Shown here: positions 14,629-23,098 of the stretch, one piece after another
How positions within the stretch are numbered: position 1 is the first letter of the stretch
How the letters are laid out: every line of letters begins with the position of its first letter
Source of the DNA: Brachyspira sp. CAG:484
Lineage (GTDB): Bacteria > Cyanobacteriota > Vampirovibrionia > Gastranaerophilales > Gastranaerophilaceae
NCBI GenBank assembly: GCA_000431315.1
Contig: HF989731.1
Coordinates: forward strand, 2,640-45,976
DNA: 43,337 nt
Direction: 5' to 3'
Translations under genes and position numbers: made by a program
The notes under the pieces: generated by a model
What the model was told of the DNA's origin: nothing
Seen by the model: only the letters and a program-made list of their open reading frames with translations
Database searches by the model: none

Positions 14629-15996
14629 ATGTCAATTATTATAATGCTTTTACTACTGAGTGTGCTAATCCTTGTGCATGAAGCAGGTCATTTTCTGGCT
14701 GCAAAAATGTTTAAAATGCGTGTAGCAAGATTTGGCTTCGGGCTTCCTATAGGTCCGACTCTTTGGGAAAAGCAGGTTGGTGACGTAAAAGTTCTTGTCC
14801 ACGCATTTTTATTAGGCGGTTATGTTGCATTTCCTGATGACGACAAAGAACTGGATTTGCCAAAAGACTCTCCTGACAGATTTATGAACCGTCCGATTTA
14901 CCAGAGGCTGGTTGTTGTTTCTGCCGGAGTATTTGCAAACGTCGTTTGCGCATTTGTGATAGTTGTTCTTGCTGCAACATTATGGGGGCATATGCCTTCT
15001 GGAAAATACGATATTTATGTAAAAGATATTGTTGCACCGAAAACCGAATCAATCTGGCAATCAGGTATTGAAAAAGGCGACAAAATTGTTGAATTAAATG
15101 GGATTCCGGTAACAACAAGCTCAGCCTTGATTACTACTTCCCAGTTGAGTAAAAAAAATGACGGCAAAGTTGACAGCTGGCTTGTAAATGAAAATTATGA
15201 AAATTTAAAAAAATTAAATCCGGCGTTCACAAAAGATGAAATAATTCCGAAAGATATTCTCATAAAATTACCTGCCCGTAAGACAGAAGCACCTGTTGTA
15301 TTAAGCCAAAATGTATTAAAAGGGCTGGAAAAATATAAAGATAACCAACTTTCACTATCAGATAACCAGAAAAATTTAAGAGATAAGCTTACAGAAAAAA
15401 AATACTTAATTTCTGATGGAACTTTTACATTAAATGACTTAGCATACGCGTTATCTGATAATACCCGTCCGATATATCTGAAAGTTATTCGTGAGGGAAA
15501 AACAATTGAACTTTCTCCTATATATCCAAATTCAGAAGGAATTATGGGACTTCAAATGGAAATTAAAGAAGTTCTTATACCTACCAAAGGCCCGAAAGCC
15601 ATTATCGTAACAAGTGCAAAATACCTTTGGGAACAGACCTCAATGCTGCTTTATGGATTGTATCAGATATTTACAGGAAAAATTCCGCTAAAAGACCTCC
15701 ATGGGATTGTTGCAATCACAAAAGTAGGCGGCGATATAATAGATACAAGCGGAATGTTTTCCGGTCTGCTGCTTACAGCATTAATTTCACTGGATTTAGC
15801 GATAGTAAACTTTTTACCTATACCTGCGCTTGACGGCGGTCACGTACTTTTCCTTTTAATAGAAAAACTACGCGGCAGACCGCTCAATGAAGAAACTGTT
15901 GACAAAATCGGAACAGCAGGTTTTATGATATTAATTGCACTTATGGTGCTTGTTGTATTTAATGATATTTACGCATTAATAACACAAAAGTTGTAA
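14629..15996 (+). CDS. rseP: RseP-type site-2 zinc metalloprotease (M50)
   Basis: This membrane protease cleaves transmembrane substrates such as anti-sigma factors and signal-peptide remnants. TM1 carries the zinc motif HEAGH (about residue 17) and the C-terminal membrane part carries PIPALDGGH with the third metal ligand. A PDZ segment starts near residue 138 (GIEKGDKIVELNGIPV). A charged stretch of roughly 100 residues separates that part from the rest of the PDZ-like region (PIYLKVIREGK), so the domain is either interrupted or there are two partial PDZ domains. At 455 aa the protein has a typical RseP length. Its substrate in this organism is unknown. Confidence 0.93.
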   Translation: MSIIIMLLLLSVLILVHEAGHFLAAKMFKMRVARFGFGLPIGPTLWEKQVGDVKVLVHAFLLGGYVAFPDDDKELDLPKDSPDRFMNRPIYQRLVVVSAGVFANVVCAFVIVVLAATLWGHMPSGKYDIYVKDIVAPKTESIWQSGIEKGDKIVELNGIPVTTSSALITTSQLSKKNDGKVDSWLVNENYENLKKLNPAFTKDEIIPKDILIKLPARKTEAPVVLSQNVLKGLEKYKDNQLSLSDNQKNLRDKLTEKKYLISDGTFTLNDLAYALSDNTRPIYLKVIREGKTIELSPIYPNSEGIMGLQMEIKEVLIPTKGPKAIIVTSAKYLWEQTSMLLYGLYQIFTGKIPLKDLHGIVAITKVGGDIIDTSGMFSGLLLTALISLDLAIVNFLPIPALDGGHVLFLLIEKLRGRPLNEETVDKIGTAGFMILIALMVLVVFNDIYALITQKL

Positions 15997-16017
15997 ATAT
16001 TTGCGTCATTACTAAAA

Positions 16018-16038
16018 ATATGCTATAATATAGCATAT
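16018..16038 (+). promoter_or_regulatory. Perfect 9-bp palindrome over the -10 box of a pilin gene
   Basis: ATATGCTAT-AAT-ATAGCATAT is a perfect inverted repeat. It contains the extended -10 box TGC-TATAAT (16021-16029), so a dimeric regulator bound here would block or shape promoter opening. The transcript is predicted to begin near 16036. Confidence 0.6.
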
Positions 16039-16055
16039 GAAATAATGGGGTGACG

Positions 16056-16826
16056 ATGAAAAAAATTAATCTAAGAACAAACGCCTTTACACTTGCAGAA
16101 GTGCTTATAACAATAGGTATTATCGGAATTGTAGCAGCTATGACTATTCCTGCTCTTTTAGTGCAAAACAGAGAACGTGAAAATACCGCAAAACTGAAAA
16201 AAGCATACAGTTCAATGACACAGGCAATAACACGAGCTACAACAGATTTCGGAACTCCTGATTTTTGGGAATTAACAGCAAAAGATAGCGATGTAGGCGC
16301 GGCTAATATGGTTAAAATCCTGTCACCTTATTTTAACGTTAACAAAATGTGTTCAGCAGACTTGAATTGCTGGCCTGATGTCACAACAAAAAAATTAAAT
16401 CTTGATGCAGACGACAATTTCAAAACAAATACAAAATATGCAGCTTTTACCATAAATGACGGCTCGCATTATGCCTTTAATGTAGAAAGCCCTGACTGTA
16501 CTGCAGTATTCGGGGAAACAAAGGCATTGAAAAATGTTTGTGCAACTTTTACAGTTGATGTTAACGGAAGTAAAAATCCAAACCAGTTTGGATACGATAT
16601 TTTTAGATTTTATGTAACAAAATACGGTCTTCAACCTTATGGTCTTGAATCCGATACAAGTTATACCTTTAAAGATAACTGTTCAGGCAGTTCTAACGGA
16701 TACGGATGCACCGCGTGGGTTATTCTTAAATCCAATATGGACTACCTGCATTGCAGCGATTTAGAGTGGGATGGTAAAGACCGATGCGTTGGCTTCAAAA
16801 ATTCTAAGTATGACAGCAGTTTATAA
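16056..16826 (+). CDS. Type IV pilin-like protein with intact start
   Basis: The 256-aa protein begins MKKINLRTNAFTLAEVLIT, a short basic leader and then the prepilin site, but with Ala rather than Gly at position -1. Ala at -1 is tolerated by some prepilin peptidases. The hydrophobic N-terminal helix is followed by a soluble domain with DVNGSKNPNQFGYDIFRFYVT (signature DxNGxxxPNxxGxD) and several Cys. The C-terminal GYGCTAWVI...NMDYLHC closely parallels the pilin at the right end of the window. GGGG lies 5 nt before the ATG. A GTG at 16050 is also in frame. The gene stands alone after rseP under its own palindromic promoter. No pilus assembly genes are in the window. Confidence 0.88.
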   Translation: MKKINLRTNAFTLAEVLITIGIIGIVAAMTIPALLVQNRERENTAKLKKAYSSMTQAITRATTDFGTPDFWELTAKDSDVGAANMVKILSPYFNVNKMCSADLNCWPDVTTKKLNLDADDNFKTNTKYAAFTINDGSHYAFNVESPDCTAVFGETKALKNVCATFTVDVNGSKNPNQFGYDIFRFYVTKYGLQPYGLESDTSYTFKDNCSGSSNGYGCTAWVILKSNMDYLHCSDLEWDGKDRCVGFKNSKYDSSL

Positions 16827-16989
16827 TACAATACCAAAAATTTTATAACTGTGTTATTATATTACCAGATATTCTTACTCAGAGAAGAAACTCAAGAATT
16901 ACGGAAACTTTTTTGTAAAAAATACATCTATATAAAATAGGCTTGAGCTTTTTTTACGAGTTAGGGATAATTGGAGGAAAAACTAGAGA

Positions 16990-18210
16990 ATGAGAAACTT
17001 TATGAAAAAAAGCGTTATATTTTTAGGCGTATTTATTTTTCTGTTCGGCTGTGTAATCCGTAACAATGTAATGGCATATACACCTGTCGATTTGTATGAT
17101 CAAGTCTGGCGTTTAATTAATACTAAATTTGTCGACCAGACAAATAACGCACAGGATTGGGATAAATGGCGCCACAAATACGATAACCAAATCGTTACAA
17201 ATGACGATGCCTATGTCGCAATTAATACAATGATTGCAAGCTTAAATGACCCTTATACTAAATTTCTTGATCCAAAAGAATTTGCCGAAGAAACAAGTTC
17301 AATAAAAGGCTCTTTAAAAGGTATAGGTATTCAGATTGCAGTAAAAGACGGGAAATTAACCGTTATTGCTCCGATTGAAGATACTCCTGCTGAAAAAGCA
17401 GGTCTAAAAGCGGATGATGAAATCCTGGAAATTGACGGCAAAAGTACAAAAGGGATTACTGTTGACAAAGCCGCTGACCAAATCAGAGGCAAAGAAGGCA
17501 CTCAGGTTAACCTTTTGATTAAACGAAAAGATTGTGAACCAAAATTATACTCAATTACACGCGCAGAAATTGAAATTAAATCAATCTCACAAAAAATTCC
17601 TGAAAATATAAAAATGCCTGAAGATATTTCATATATCAGATTAAGTTCATTCATCAGCAGAAATGCAGCAGGAGAGTTCAGAAGCATACTTGAAAACAGC
17701 GCAGGTAAAAAAGGATTTATCATAGACCTTCGTTCAAATCCAGGCGGACTTTTAAGTAACGCAATCTATATTTCAGATATGTTTCTTGACGGCGGAATTA
17801 TTGTAAGCACAGTTGACCGTGACGGCTACAAAGAAACACAAAGAGCTACCAAAGGTTATGTAACAAATAAGCCGGTCGTAGTATTGATTAATAAAGGCTC
17901 AGCATCTGCAAGCGAAATTTTCTCAGGTGCGATGAAAGATAACAGAAGAGCTGTAATTATAGGAGAACAATCTTTCGGTAAAGGTTTAGTTCAGGAAATA
18001 AACAAACTTCCATATGAAGCTGGTATAAATATTACAATACAAAAATACCTGACACCAAACGGAACAGATATTAACAAAAAAGGAATTACTCCTGACATTG
18101 TTGTAAAACTTACTGAAGAAAACGTTAAAAACAAAGACGATGTCCAGCTGAAAAAAGCAATTGAAGTTCTCCAAAAGATGACCAATGGACAGGAAATTGC
18201 AACTTACTAA
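16990..18210 (+). CDS. ctpA: Carboxyl-terminal processing protease (S41, CtpA type)
   Basis: CtpA trims the C-termini of periplasmic proteins. In Cyanobacteria the name refers to D1 processing, which is irrelevant in a non-photosynthetic relative. The 406-aa protein has an N-terminal membrane/signal segment (IFLGVFIFLFGC, with a Cys that could also be a lipobox, FGC). A PDZ domain (GIGIQIAV...PAEKAGLKADDEILEIDG) is followed by the S41 core with catalytic Ser in GSASASEIF and Lys in FGKGLVQ. GGAGG lies 12 nt before the ATG at 16990, rather far. The ATG at 17002 would leave a more normal signal peptide but has no better ribosome site. A bidirectional terminator follows. Confidence 0.92.
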   Translation: MRNFMKKSVIFLGVFIFLFGCVIRNNVMAYTPVDLYDQVWRLINTKFVDQTNNAQDWDKWRHKYDNQIVTNDDAYVAINTMIASLNDPYTKFLDPKEFAEETSSIKGSLKGIGIQIAVKDGKLTVIAPIEDTPAEKAGLKADDEILEIDGKSTKGITVDKAADQIRGKEGTQVNLLIKRKDCEPKLYSITRAEIEIKSISQKIPENIKMPEDISYIRLSSFISRNAAGEFRSILENSAGKKGFIIDLRSNPGGLLSNAIYISDMFLDGGIIVSTVDRDGYKETQRATKGYVTNKPVVVLINKGSASASEIFSGAMKDNRRAVIIGEQSFGKGLVQEINKLPYEAGINITIQKYLTPNGTDINKKGITPDIVVKLTEENVKNKDDVQLKKAIEVLQKMTNGQEIATY

Positions 18211-18225
18211 ACTAAAATTAAAAAA

Positions 18226-18249
18226 GCTCCCTTGATGGGAGCTTTTTTT
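18226..18249. terminator. Bidirectional terminator between ctpA and a pilin gene
   Basis: GCTCCC and GGGAGC pair around TTGAT, extended by A/T pairs, with A-run on the left and seven T on the right. Confidence 0.85.
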
Positions 18250-18252
18250 AAC

Positions 18253-18945
18253 TTAAAGCTTATAGGGATAATCATCTTTAAATTCCCAGTTATCCCATTG
18301 AAGCAATGACGAACAGTAATAAGAATTAGATTTGCAGTTATCTAAATTTTTTTCTCTTGTATTTTCAGGGAAATAGCTGGTAAAGCACTGCTTATTATTA
18401 CGACCGCTGCCTCTTTTGCAAATGACAAATATAAATTGGTCATATCCTCTTTTATTAGGCTTCCTGTCCCCATTAATATCAAAAGACAAATCAACACAGC
18501 TTCCGACTTTTGCATTCATCGTAGAACCGTCGGCAAATACTAAACTATACCCATCAAGTTTCTGTTGTGTTGAAGTTATCCATTCTTTTTTCTCTGATTT
18601 TAGCTTCATAAACGGCTCAAGATACTGTTCAACAAAGGCTTTCGATATATCGTAGTTTTTACCTGCCTGTTCTGGATCTTCGTAATCTCCTATTGATTCA
18701 TATTCCCATTCCAGGCAAGGACCATATTTAAGCTCAGACATTGCAATTGCCTGCTGCATGGCAGAATAGAACTTTTTCAGCCTTGCAGTGGCTTCTGATT
18801 TTCGGGTGTTAGTAATTACTGCAGGTAAAGTCATAGCAGCTACCACACCTATTATACCCAGAGTTATAAGTACCTCGGCTAAAGTAAATCCTTGTTTGCA
18901 GATTTTTTCTGTACCTCTAAAACCAGGGCTTTTTATTCTAAGTAA
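18253..18945 (-). CDS. Type IV pilin-like protein, start region disrupted by amber codon
   Basis: GFTLAEVLITLGIIGVVAAM (G at 18891) and the C-terminal SFDINGDRKPNKRGYDQF mark it as a member of the pilin set. From the TAG at 18946-18948 down to the prepilin motif there is no ATG, GTG or TTG. An ATG at 18978 is exactly in frame on the other side of the amber codon and would give MAEACPKKVF-stop-LLRIKSPGFRG. So this is a start-less gene, an amber-disrupted gene, or one read from an unusual codon. GTG 18846 lies after the prepilin motif and would give a non-functional product. No ribosome site is seen at any of these. Confidence 0.7.
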   Translation of the reverse strand, partial: LLRIKSPGFRGTEKICKQGFTLAEVLITLGIIGVVAAMTLPAVITNTRKSEATARLKKFYSAMQQAIAMSELKYGPCLEWEYESIGDYEDPEQAGKNYDISKAFVEQYLEPFMKLKSEKKEWITSTQQKLDGYSLVFADGSTMNAKVGSCVDLSFDINGDRKPNKRGYDQFIFVICKRGSGRNNKQCFTSYFPENTREKNLDNCKSNSYYCSSLLQWDNWEFKDDYPYKL

Positions 18946-18999
18946 CTAAAAAACTTTTTTCGGACACGCTTCCGCCATCAAGCAAAATTCATAATTTAG

Positions 19000-19144
19000 T
19001 TAGCAAACCTGAGTAGTGCAGTGCCTCAGGCACCGCTATCGCCTCGAAAACAAATATTTTTTCTTATTTGTTTACCTGATAGGATTTTCGTTTACCCGGG
19101 TTTTGTCGTACCTCTGGTACCGTTTTCATTTCGAAAACATTTAT
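19000..19144. repeat. Two-copy degenerate repeat with covarying palindromes
   Basis: Units 19000-19057 and 19087-19144 match at about 38 of 58 positions without gaps. The core palindrome is GTGCC-TCA-GGCAC in the first (19021-19033) and GTACC-TCT-GGTAC in the second (19108-19120). The differing bases change in pairs, so the hairpin is kept. Both cores are followed by a TCGAAAACA block. Confidence 0.6.
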
Positions 19145-19211
19145 AGCTTTTCTATCATGTTTTCCTCTGCTTTTTTATTATAAACTATTTTTACTTTTAT
19201 TTCAACTTAAA

Positions 19212-19233
19212 AAAGACCGCCTAGGCGGTCTTT
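19212..19233 (-). terminator. Terminator of the HEAT-repeat gene
   Basis: AAAGACCGCCT/AGGCGGTCTTT is a perfect palindrome. On the minus strand it runs into six T. Confidence 0.8.
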
Positions 19234-19283
19234 AAATCCTTTTTGTTTTCTATACGCAGGCGGATTATTTTCCACCAATCGCG

Positions 19284-20141
19284 CTAAAAAGTTGTTACAG
19301 GTTTTTTCTGTGCTGTAGCGCCCGGAATTGACTGCCAGTTTGCAGCCATAATCTTTTTGAAAGATTTTAATGCAGTATCTTCCAATTCACCGAGTTCTTC
19401 AGCTTCCATAATCAGTTCTCTCAACGGAAGCAATGCACGCTGATCGCGGAGAACACCAAGAGCTGCTGCTGCACCTGCTCTAACAAGTTCATTTTCGTTA
19501 CGGTTTTTCATAACATCAATCAAAGCCGGAACAGCTTTTACATCATTAAGTTTTCCAAGAGATGTTACAGCATATATTCTAACATTTACCCATTCGTCAT
19601 ATAACATATTAATGACTTTATCAACAGCCTTTTTATTTCCGATTTCACCAAGCGCTCTTGTAGCATCGCATCTTACATTTACTTTTTCATGGTCTAAAGA
19701 AGCAATCAAAGCATCAGTAGCAACATCGCCGATTTCAATAAGTGCATCTGTAGCTGTAATACATACCTGAGGGTTTTCATCGTTAAGAGCTTCAACAAGA
19801 GGTTCAACAACAATAGCACCGCCAAGACGACCGAGTGCACGTGCTGCACGAACTCTTACATCAACATTTCTGTCTTCTCTTAATGATTCAATCAGGTGAG
19901 TTGTAGCTTTAGAATCGCCAAGTTCACCAAGAGCTCTTGCTGCATATAAACGAACAGAACCGTTTTTATCATGTTTTAAAACGTCAATCAATGGTTCAAC
20001 AGCTTTAGAGTCACCCATTTCGCCAAGGATACGGGCTGCATTGTATCTAACTTTTTCAGAATTACTGGTTTTTAGGTCCATCAACAATTCATCAAATGAT
20101 TTTTTAACTTGTTTTTTCTTACTGTTCACACTAATTGTCAT
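19284..20141 (-). CDS. HEAT-repeat protein (PBS-lyase-like repeats)
   Basis: The 285-aa protein is a solenoid of about seven repeats of 31-34 residues, with the recurring pattern VR..AARALGELGD.KAV.PLI..L. Such proteins act as scaffolds. In Cyanobacteria the closest repeats occur in phycobilin lyases, which is not expected to be the function here. No catalytic site, signal peptide or membrane helix is visible. GGAGG lies 7 nt before the ATG. The gene stands alone. The 350-bp upstream region has half-sites TTCTACA/TGTAGAA. Confidence 0.88.
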   Translation of the reverse strand: MTISVNSKKKQVKKSFDELLMDLKTSNSEKVRYNAARILGEMGDSKAVEPLIDVLKHDKNGSVRLYAARALGELGDSKATTHLIESLREDRNVDVRVRAARALGRLGGAIVVEPLVEALNDENPQVCITATDALIEIGDVATDALIASLDHEKVNVRCDATRALGEIGNKKAVDKVINMLYDEWVNVRIYAVTSLGKLNDVKAVPALIDVMKNRNENELVRAGAAAALGVLRDQRALLPLRELIMEAEELGELEDTALKSFKKIMAANWQSIPGATAQKKPVTTF

Positions 20142-20494
20142 TAATTTTCCTCCGACACTACAATAAAAATTCTACACCTACTTATTTATAAAAAATTTTT
20201 GTAGAAAATTATTGCCTGTTTTCCTTTTTTATATTAAACATTTGTAACATTCACTAAGTTTTCCTTAATATTGTCGGTGATGTCTTCTGATTTCCGGTTG
20301 GTAAGGGGTTATGTCTTTTTTACCGTAAATCATATTAAGGGTAACACTCACACTTTATACTAACAATATAACATATTTTTTAAACAATTTCTTAATTCGT
20401 TTATATTATTTATGCAAATTTGATGATTGTTTTTTTAACATAATGTTTAATTCAATAATAAGCCCATGTTTTTCGTAACATAACTTTACATTTA
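20142..20494. other. AT-rich gene-free stretch upstream of the HEAT gene
   Basis: No supportable coding frame is present. TTCTACA (20170-20176) and TGTAGAA (20200-20206) form an inverted pair 23 nt apart, just upstream of the HEAT gene, which may be a regulatory site. The rest is AT-rich and shows nothing I can name. Confidence 0.4.
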
Positions 20495-22153
20495 CTACTT
20501 ACTATAGATAGTAATAACAAACTCGCTTCCCTTACCAAGCTCACTGTTTACAATAATTTTACCGTTATGCTTTTCGATAATCTTTGCAGAAATTGCTAAA
20601 CCAAGCCCTGTGCCAACTCCTACTCCTTTTGTTGTATATCCGGCTGTAAAAATTTTATTAATTTCTTTTTCAGAAATTCCTTTTCCGGTGTCTTTTATGC
20701 TCACAGTCAAAGTTTCGCCCTGATAATTTGTTGTAATTGTAATTGTTCCTTTTCCCTCAATAGCTTGACAAGCATTGACCAAAATATTGGTAAATACCTG
20801 ATTGAGCATATTCGGGTAACATTTTATCAGAGGGAGCTCGCCGTAATTTTTTACTATTTCAATACGGTTTTTGGTTTCATGACGGATTAAATCCAGCGTC
20901 AAATCAAGCTCTTTATTAATATCTGCTTCCTGAAGCTCTGCCTCATCAAGTCTTACAAACTTTTTAAGCGAAGTTACAATATTACTTATACGCTGAATTG
21001 CTTCGCTGTCTATTCCATTGATTTCCTGCATTATATCTGCAATTTCGGTATTTTCAATCTGCGGAATCAGTTTTGCAAGCAGCCCGTTATTCGACTTAAT
21101 AGAAGCTACCGGAGTGTTAATTTCATGAGCTACGCCGGCTACAAGCTGCCCTAAAGAAGCCATTTTTTCTGAATTTATAAGCTGAAGCTGTGTTTCTTTA
21201 AGTTCTTTTAGCGCATTTTTAAGCTCTTTTACGGTTTGAATATTCTTCTGGTACAGCTCTGCTCTGATTATTGCGTTGCCAAGCTGGAAAGAAATTGCCT
21301 CAAGAATTTCAACTTCTTCGTTAAGTTCACGTTTTTGCCGGCTGAGCAAAACTATCACCCCGAGAAGCTTTTGCATATGAAAGACCGGAACGACAATCCG
21401 CATTACCGGCTGTTTAAAAGGAGCAGCATCGATATATTCCTTAAGACAGTGAACAATCGAAATTTTATTATTTTGAATAGTATTGAAAGTTTCACTATCA
21501 AAGGAAATTGGCGGCATGCCGGAGGCTTTTTCCGAGCCGTAAATTTCGACAATTTTGAATGATTTATTTTCAAATTTAGCAAAGTAAGCTTTGAAAGCAC
21601 CAAACATTATTGAAAGTTCTGAAAGAGCAGAATTGAGAATTTTTGATATATCCATGGATTCTCTGATTGTGTTTGTAACTTTGTTAATCAGAGCAATTCT
21701 TATAGCCTGCGACTGTGCTTTTTGCTTGATATTCTGCAAGTCCTCGTTTTCTTCTGCAAGTTTTTTACAATCAGCAAGAAGCTTTTGGTTCTTTTTTTCT
21801 TCTTTTAGAAGCTCGGTTTTTGCGCTGACATCCGAGAAAAAGAATATAGAATATTTACCTTTTTTTATAACTGTTAAATCATAGTATAAAACTTTATCTC
21901 TGCTGTGCTGGTATGAAACACATGCAAAAAAGTTTTCTTTACAATTAAGTGCATGATAGATAGGAGAATAGTTTTCAAGGTTTTCACTGTTAAGCGGACA
22001 GATGTCAAAATTAGATTTGTGCGAAAACTTTTTCAAATCAGAAAATCCGTCAAACCAGCGCTTAAAGGTATAATTCTGATAGACAGTTTCATTTTTGGAG
22101 TTTATTATTATTACAGCATCCCTAAACTGATTGAAAATATCAAACTTTTTCAT
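20495..22153 (-). CDS. Cytosolic sensor histidine kinase (PAS-GAF-HisKA-HATPase)
   Basis: The 552-aa protein autophosphorylates a His and passes the phosphate to an unidentified response regulator. Domains in order: a PAS-like part (about 1-110), a coiled coil (115-155), a GAF-like sensor domain (about 160-300), a second coiled coil, HisKA with phospho-acceptor His in GVAHEINTPVASIK (about 345), and HATPase with DTGKGI and the G2 box GVGTGLGLAI (about 490-520). There are no transmembrane helices, so the signal is intracellular. No response regulator lies next to it, making it an orphan kinase. Its promoter is of the leaderless type. Confidence 0.92.
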   Translation of the reverse strand: MKKFDIFNQFRDAVIIINSKNETVYQNYTFKRWFDGFSDLKKFSHKSNFDICPLNSENLENYSPIYHALNCKENFFACVSYQHSRDKVLYYDLTVIKKGKYSIFFFSDVSAKTELLKEEKKNQKLLADCKKLAEENEDLQNIKQKAQSQAIRIALINKVTNTIRESMDISKILNSALSELSIMFGAFKAYFAKFENKSFKIVEIYGSEKASGMPPISFDSETFNTIQNNKISIVHCLKEYIDAAPFKQPVMRIVVPVFHMQKLLGVIVLLSRQKRELNEEVEILEAISFQLGNAIIRAELYQKNIQTVKELKNALKELKETQLQLINSEKMASLGQLVAGVAHEINTPVASIKSNNGLLAKLIPQIENTEIADIMQEINGIDSEAIQRISNIVTSLKKFVRLDEAELQEADINKELDLTLDLIRHETKNRIEIVKNYGELPLIKCYPNMLNQVFTNILVNACQAIEGKGTITITTNYQGETLTVSIKDTGKGISEKEINKIFTAGYTTKGVGVGTGLGLAISAKIIEKHNGKIIVNSELGKGSEFVITIYSK

Positions 22154-22160
22154 AATATAT

Positions 22161-22166
22161 ATTATA
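22161..22166 (-). promoter_or_regulatory. -10 box of the histidine kinase gene, leaderless arrangement
   Basis: TATAAT on the minus strand ends 7 nt before the ATG at 22153, with no Shine-Dalgarno. A perfect palindrome TTTACCGGTAAA lies directly upstream (22168-22179). Confidence 0.65.
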
Positions 22167-22237
22167 GTTTACCGGTAAATAACAGGCAATTTGTAAAACT
22201 AACTTAACCCATCCTGCATCTGTGGAAGTTCAGGCAG

Positions 22238-23098
22238 TTAAAGGATTAAATCAAAACACAAATTTTCGACAATAGTCTGAATATTCATATTTAACTTTAA
22301 TTCTCTTTTTGCCTTCTCTACAGAATTTATATCGTGCAAAAGTTTAATCTTAATTATTCTGTTTTGAAGATTGGATTTTAAAAGTTCTGTCATATAGTTT
22401 TGCATTTGATTAAAAATAAGTAATGCGTCATTATCTTTAGCAAGACTTAATATACTGTCATTTAAATCCAGAACATTATTTCTCTCAAGCGAAAGATAAC
22501 CGTCCATAGCATCTTTTACAAGAGAAAAATCCCTGTCCTCGTCCTGAAATGAAGGAACAAAAAAGCATTGTGCCCTTGAAACTATTGTAGAAATCATATC
22601 GGTTTTATCGTTTGTTAAAAAGAAAAATGTAGTTTTTGCGGGCGGTTCTTCAAAAGTTTTCAAAAGAGCGTTAGCGGTAGGCTCCTGAAAATTATATTCG
22701 TTAAGACCGCATACATTGCCTTCCTTATCTTTATCACAGAAGATTAAAACCCTGTGGTAGTCAGAGGTTACAAGCAAATCATTTTTTATCATTCTCGCCT
22801 GGTCTATCGATATAACCTGTTTGGAATCATCATTTGCAGGCTTGTTGTCAACTTTTGAGATAGTCATCACAGCAGGATGGCTGTTTTCTCTAATCCAGCG
22901 GCAATTCAAACAGTCACATTCAGGGGTGTGGTCACCGGTACAATTCAGCATGCGTGCAATTTCAAGCGCAAGGTCATATTGAGCCTGAATATCCGTACCA
23001 TAAAAAAGAATACAGTGTGCAATACTTTTATCAGGGTTTTCTACCCCTTTGGAAAAATATTTCATCAAAAAAGGATATTTACTATCTAAAGAAAGCAT
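22238..23098 (-). CDS. holB: DNA polymerase III clamp-loader subunit delta'
   Basis: Delta' is the stator of the clamp loader that puts the sliding clamp on primed DNA. The 286-aa protein has the RFC-box organisation with a degenerate nucleotide site (GTDIQAQYD instead of a Walker A), as expected for delta'. It also has a four-Cys zinc module (LNC...PECDCLNC), ANALLKTFEEPP, and SRAQ in place of the usual SRC sensor motif. It overlaps holA by 17 bp, which supports translational coupling and the assignment. The DnaX subunit, a close relative, is excluded by the missing Walker A. Confidence 0.9.
   Translation of the reverse strand: MLSLDSKYPFLMKYFSKGVENPDKSIAHCILFYGTDIQAQYDLALEIARMLNCTGDHTPECDCLNCRWIRENSHPAVMTISKVDNKPANDDSKQVISIDQARMIKNDLLVTSDYHRVLIFCDKDKEGNVCGLNEYNFQEPTANALLKTFEEPPAKTTFFFLTNDKTDMISTIVSRAQCFFVPSFQDEDRDFSLVKDAMDGYLSLERNNVLDLNDSILSLAKDNDALLIFNQMQNYMTELLKSNLQNRIIKIKLLHDINSVEKAKRELKLNMNIQTIVENLCFDLIL

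Larger units (their letters stand above)
18946..19283. other. Gene-free stretch with degenerate repeats
   Basis: The stretch between a pilin and the HEAT gene contains no supportable gene. It holds an 87-bp-spaced pair of degenerate repeats with palindromic cores and the terminator of the HEAT gene. Confidence 0.6.

Noticed and set aside
16884..16948. CTCAAG/CTTGAG inverted pair upstream of ctpA as an operator
   Set aside because: Only 6-bp arms far apart in AT-rich DNA. No second copy was seen.
20280..20363. Short 27-codon plus-strand frame upstream of the HEAT gene
   Set aside because: No ribosome site and no recognisable sequence. The length is within chance.
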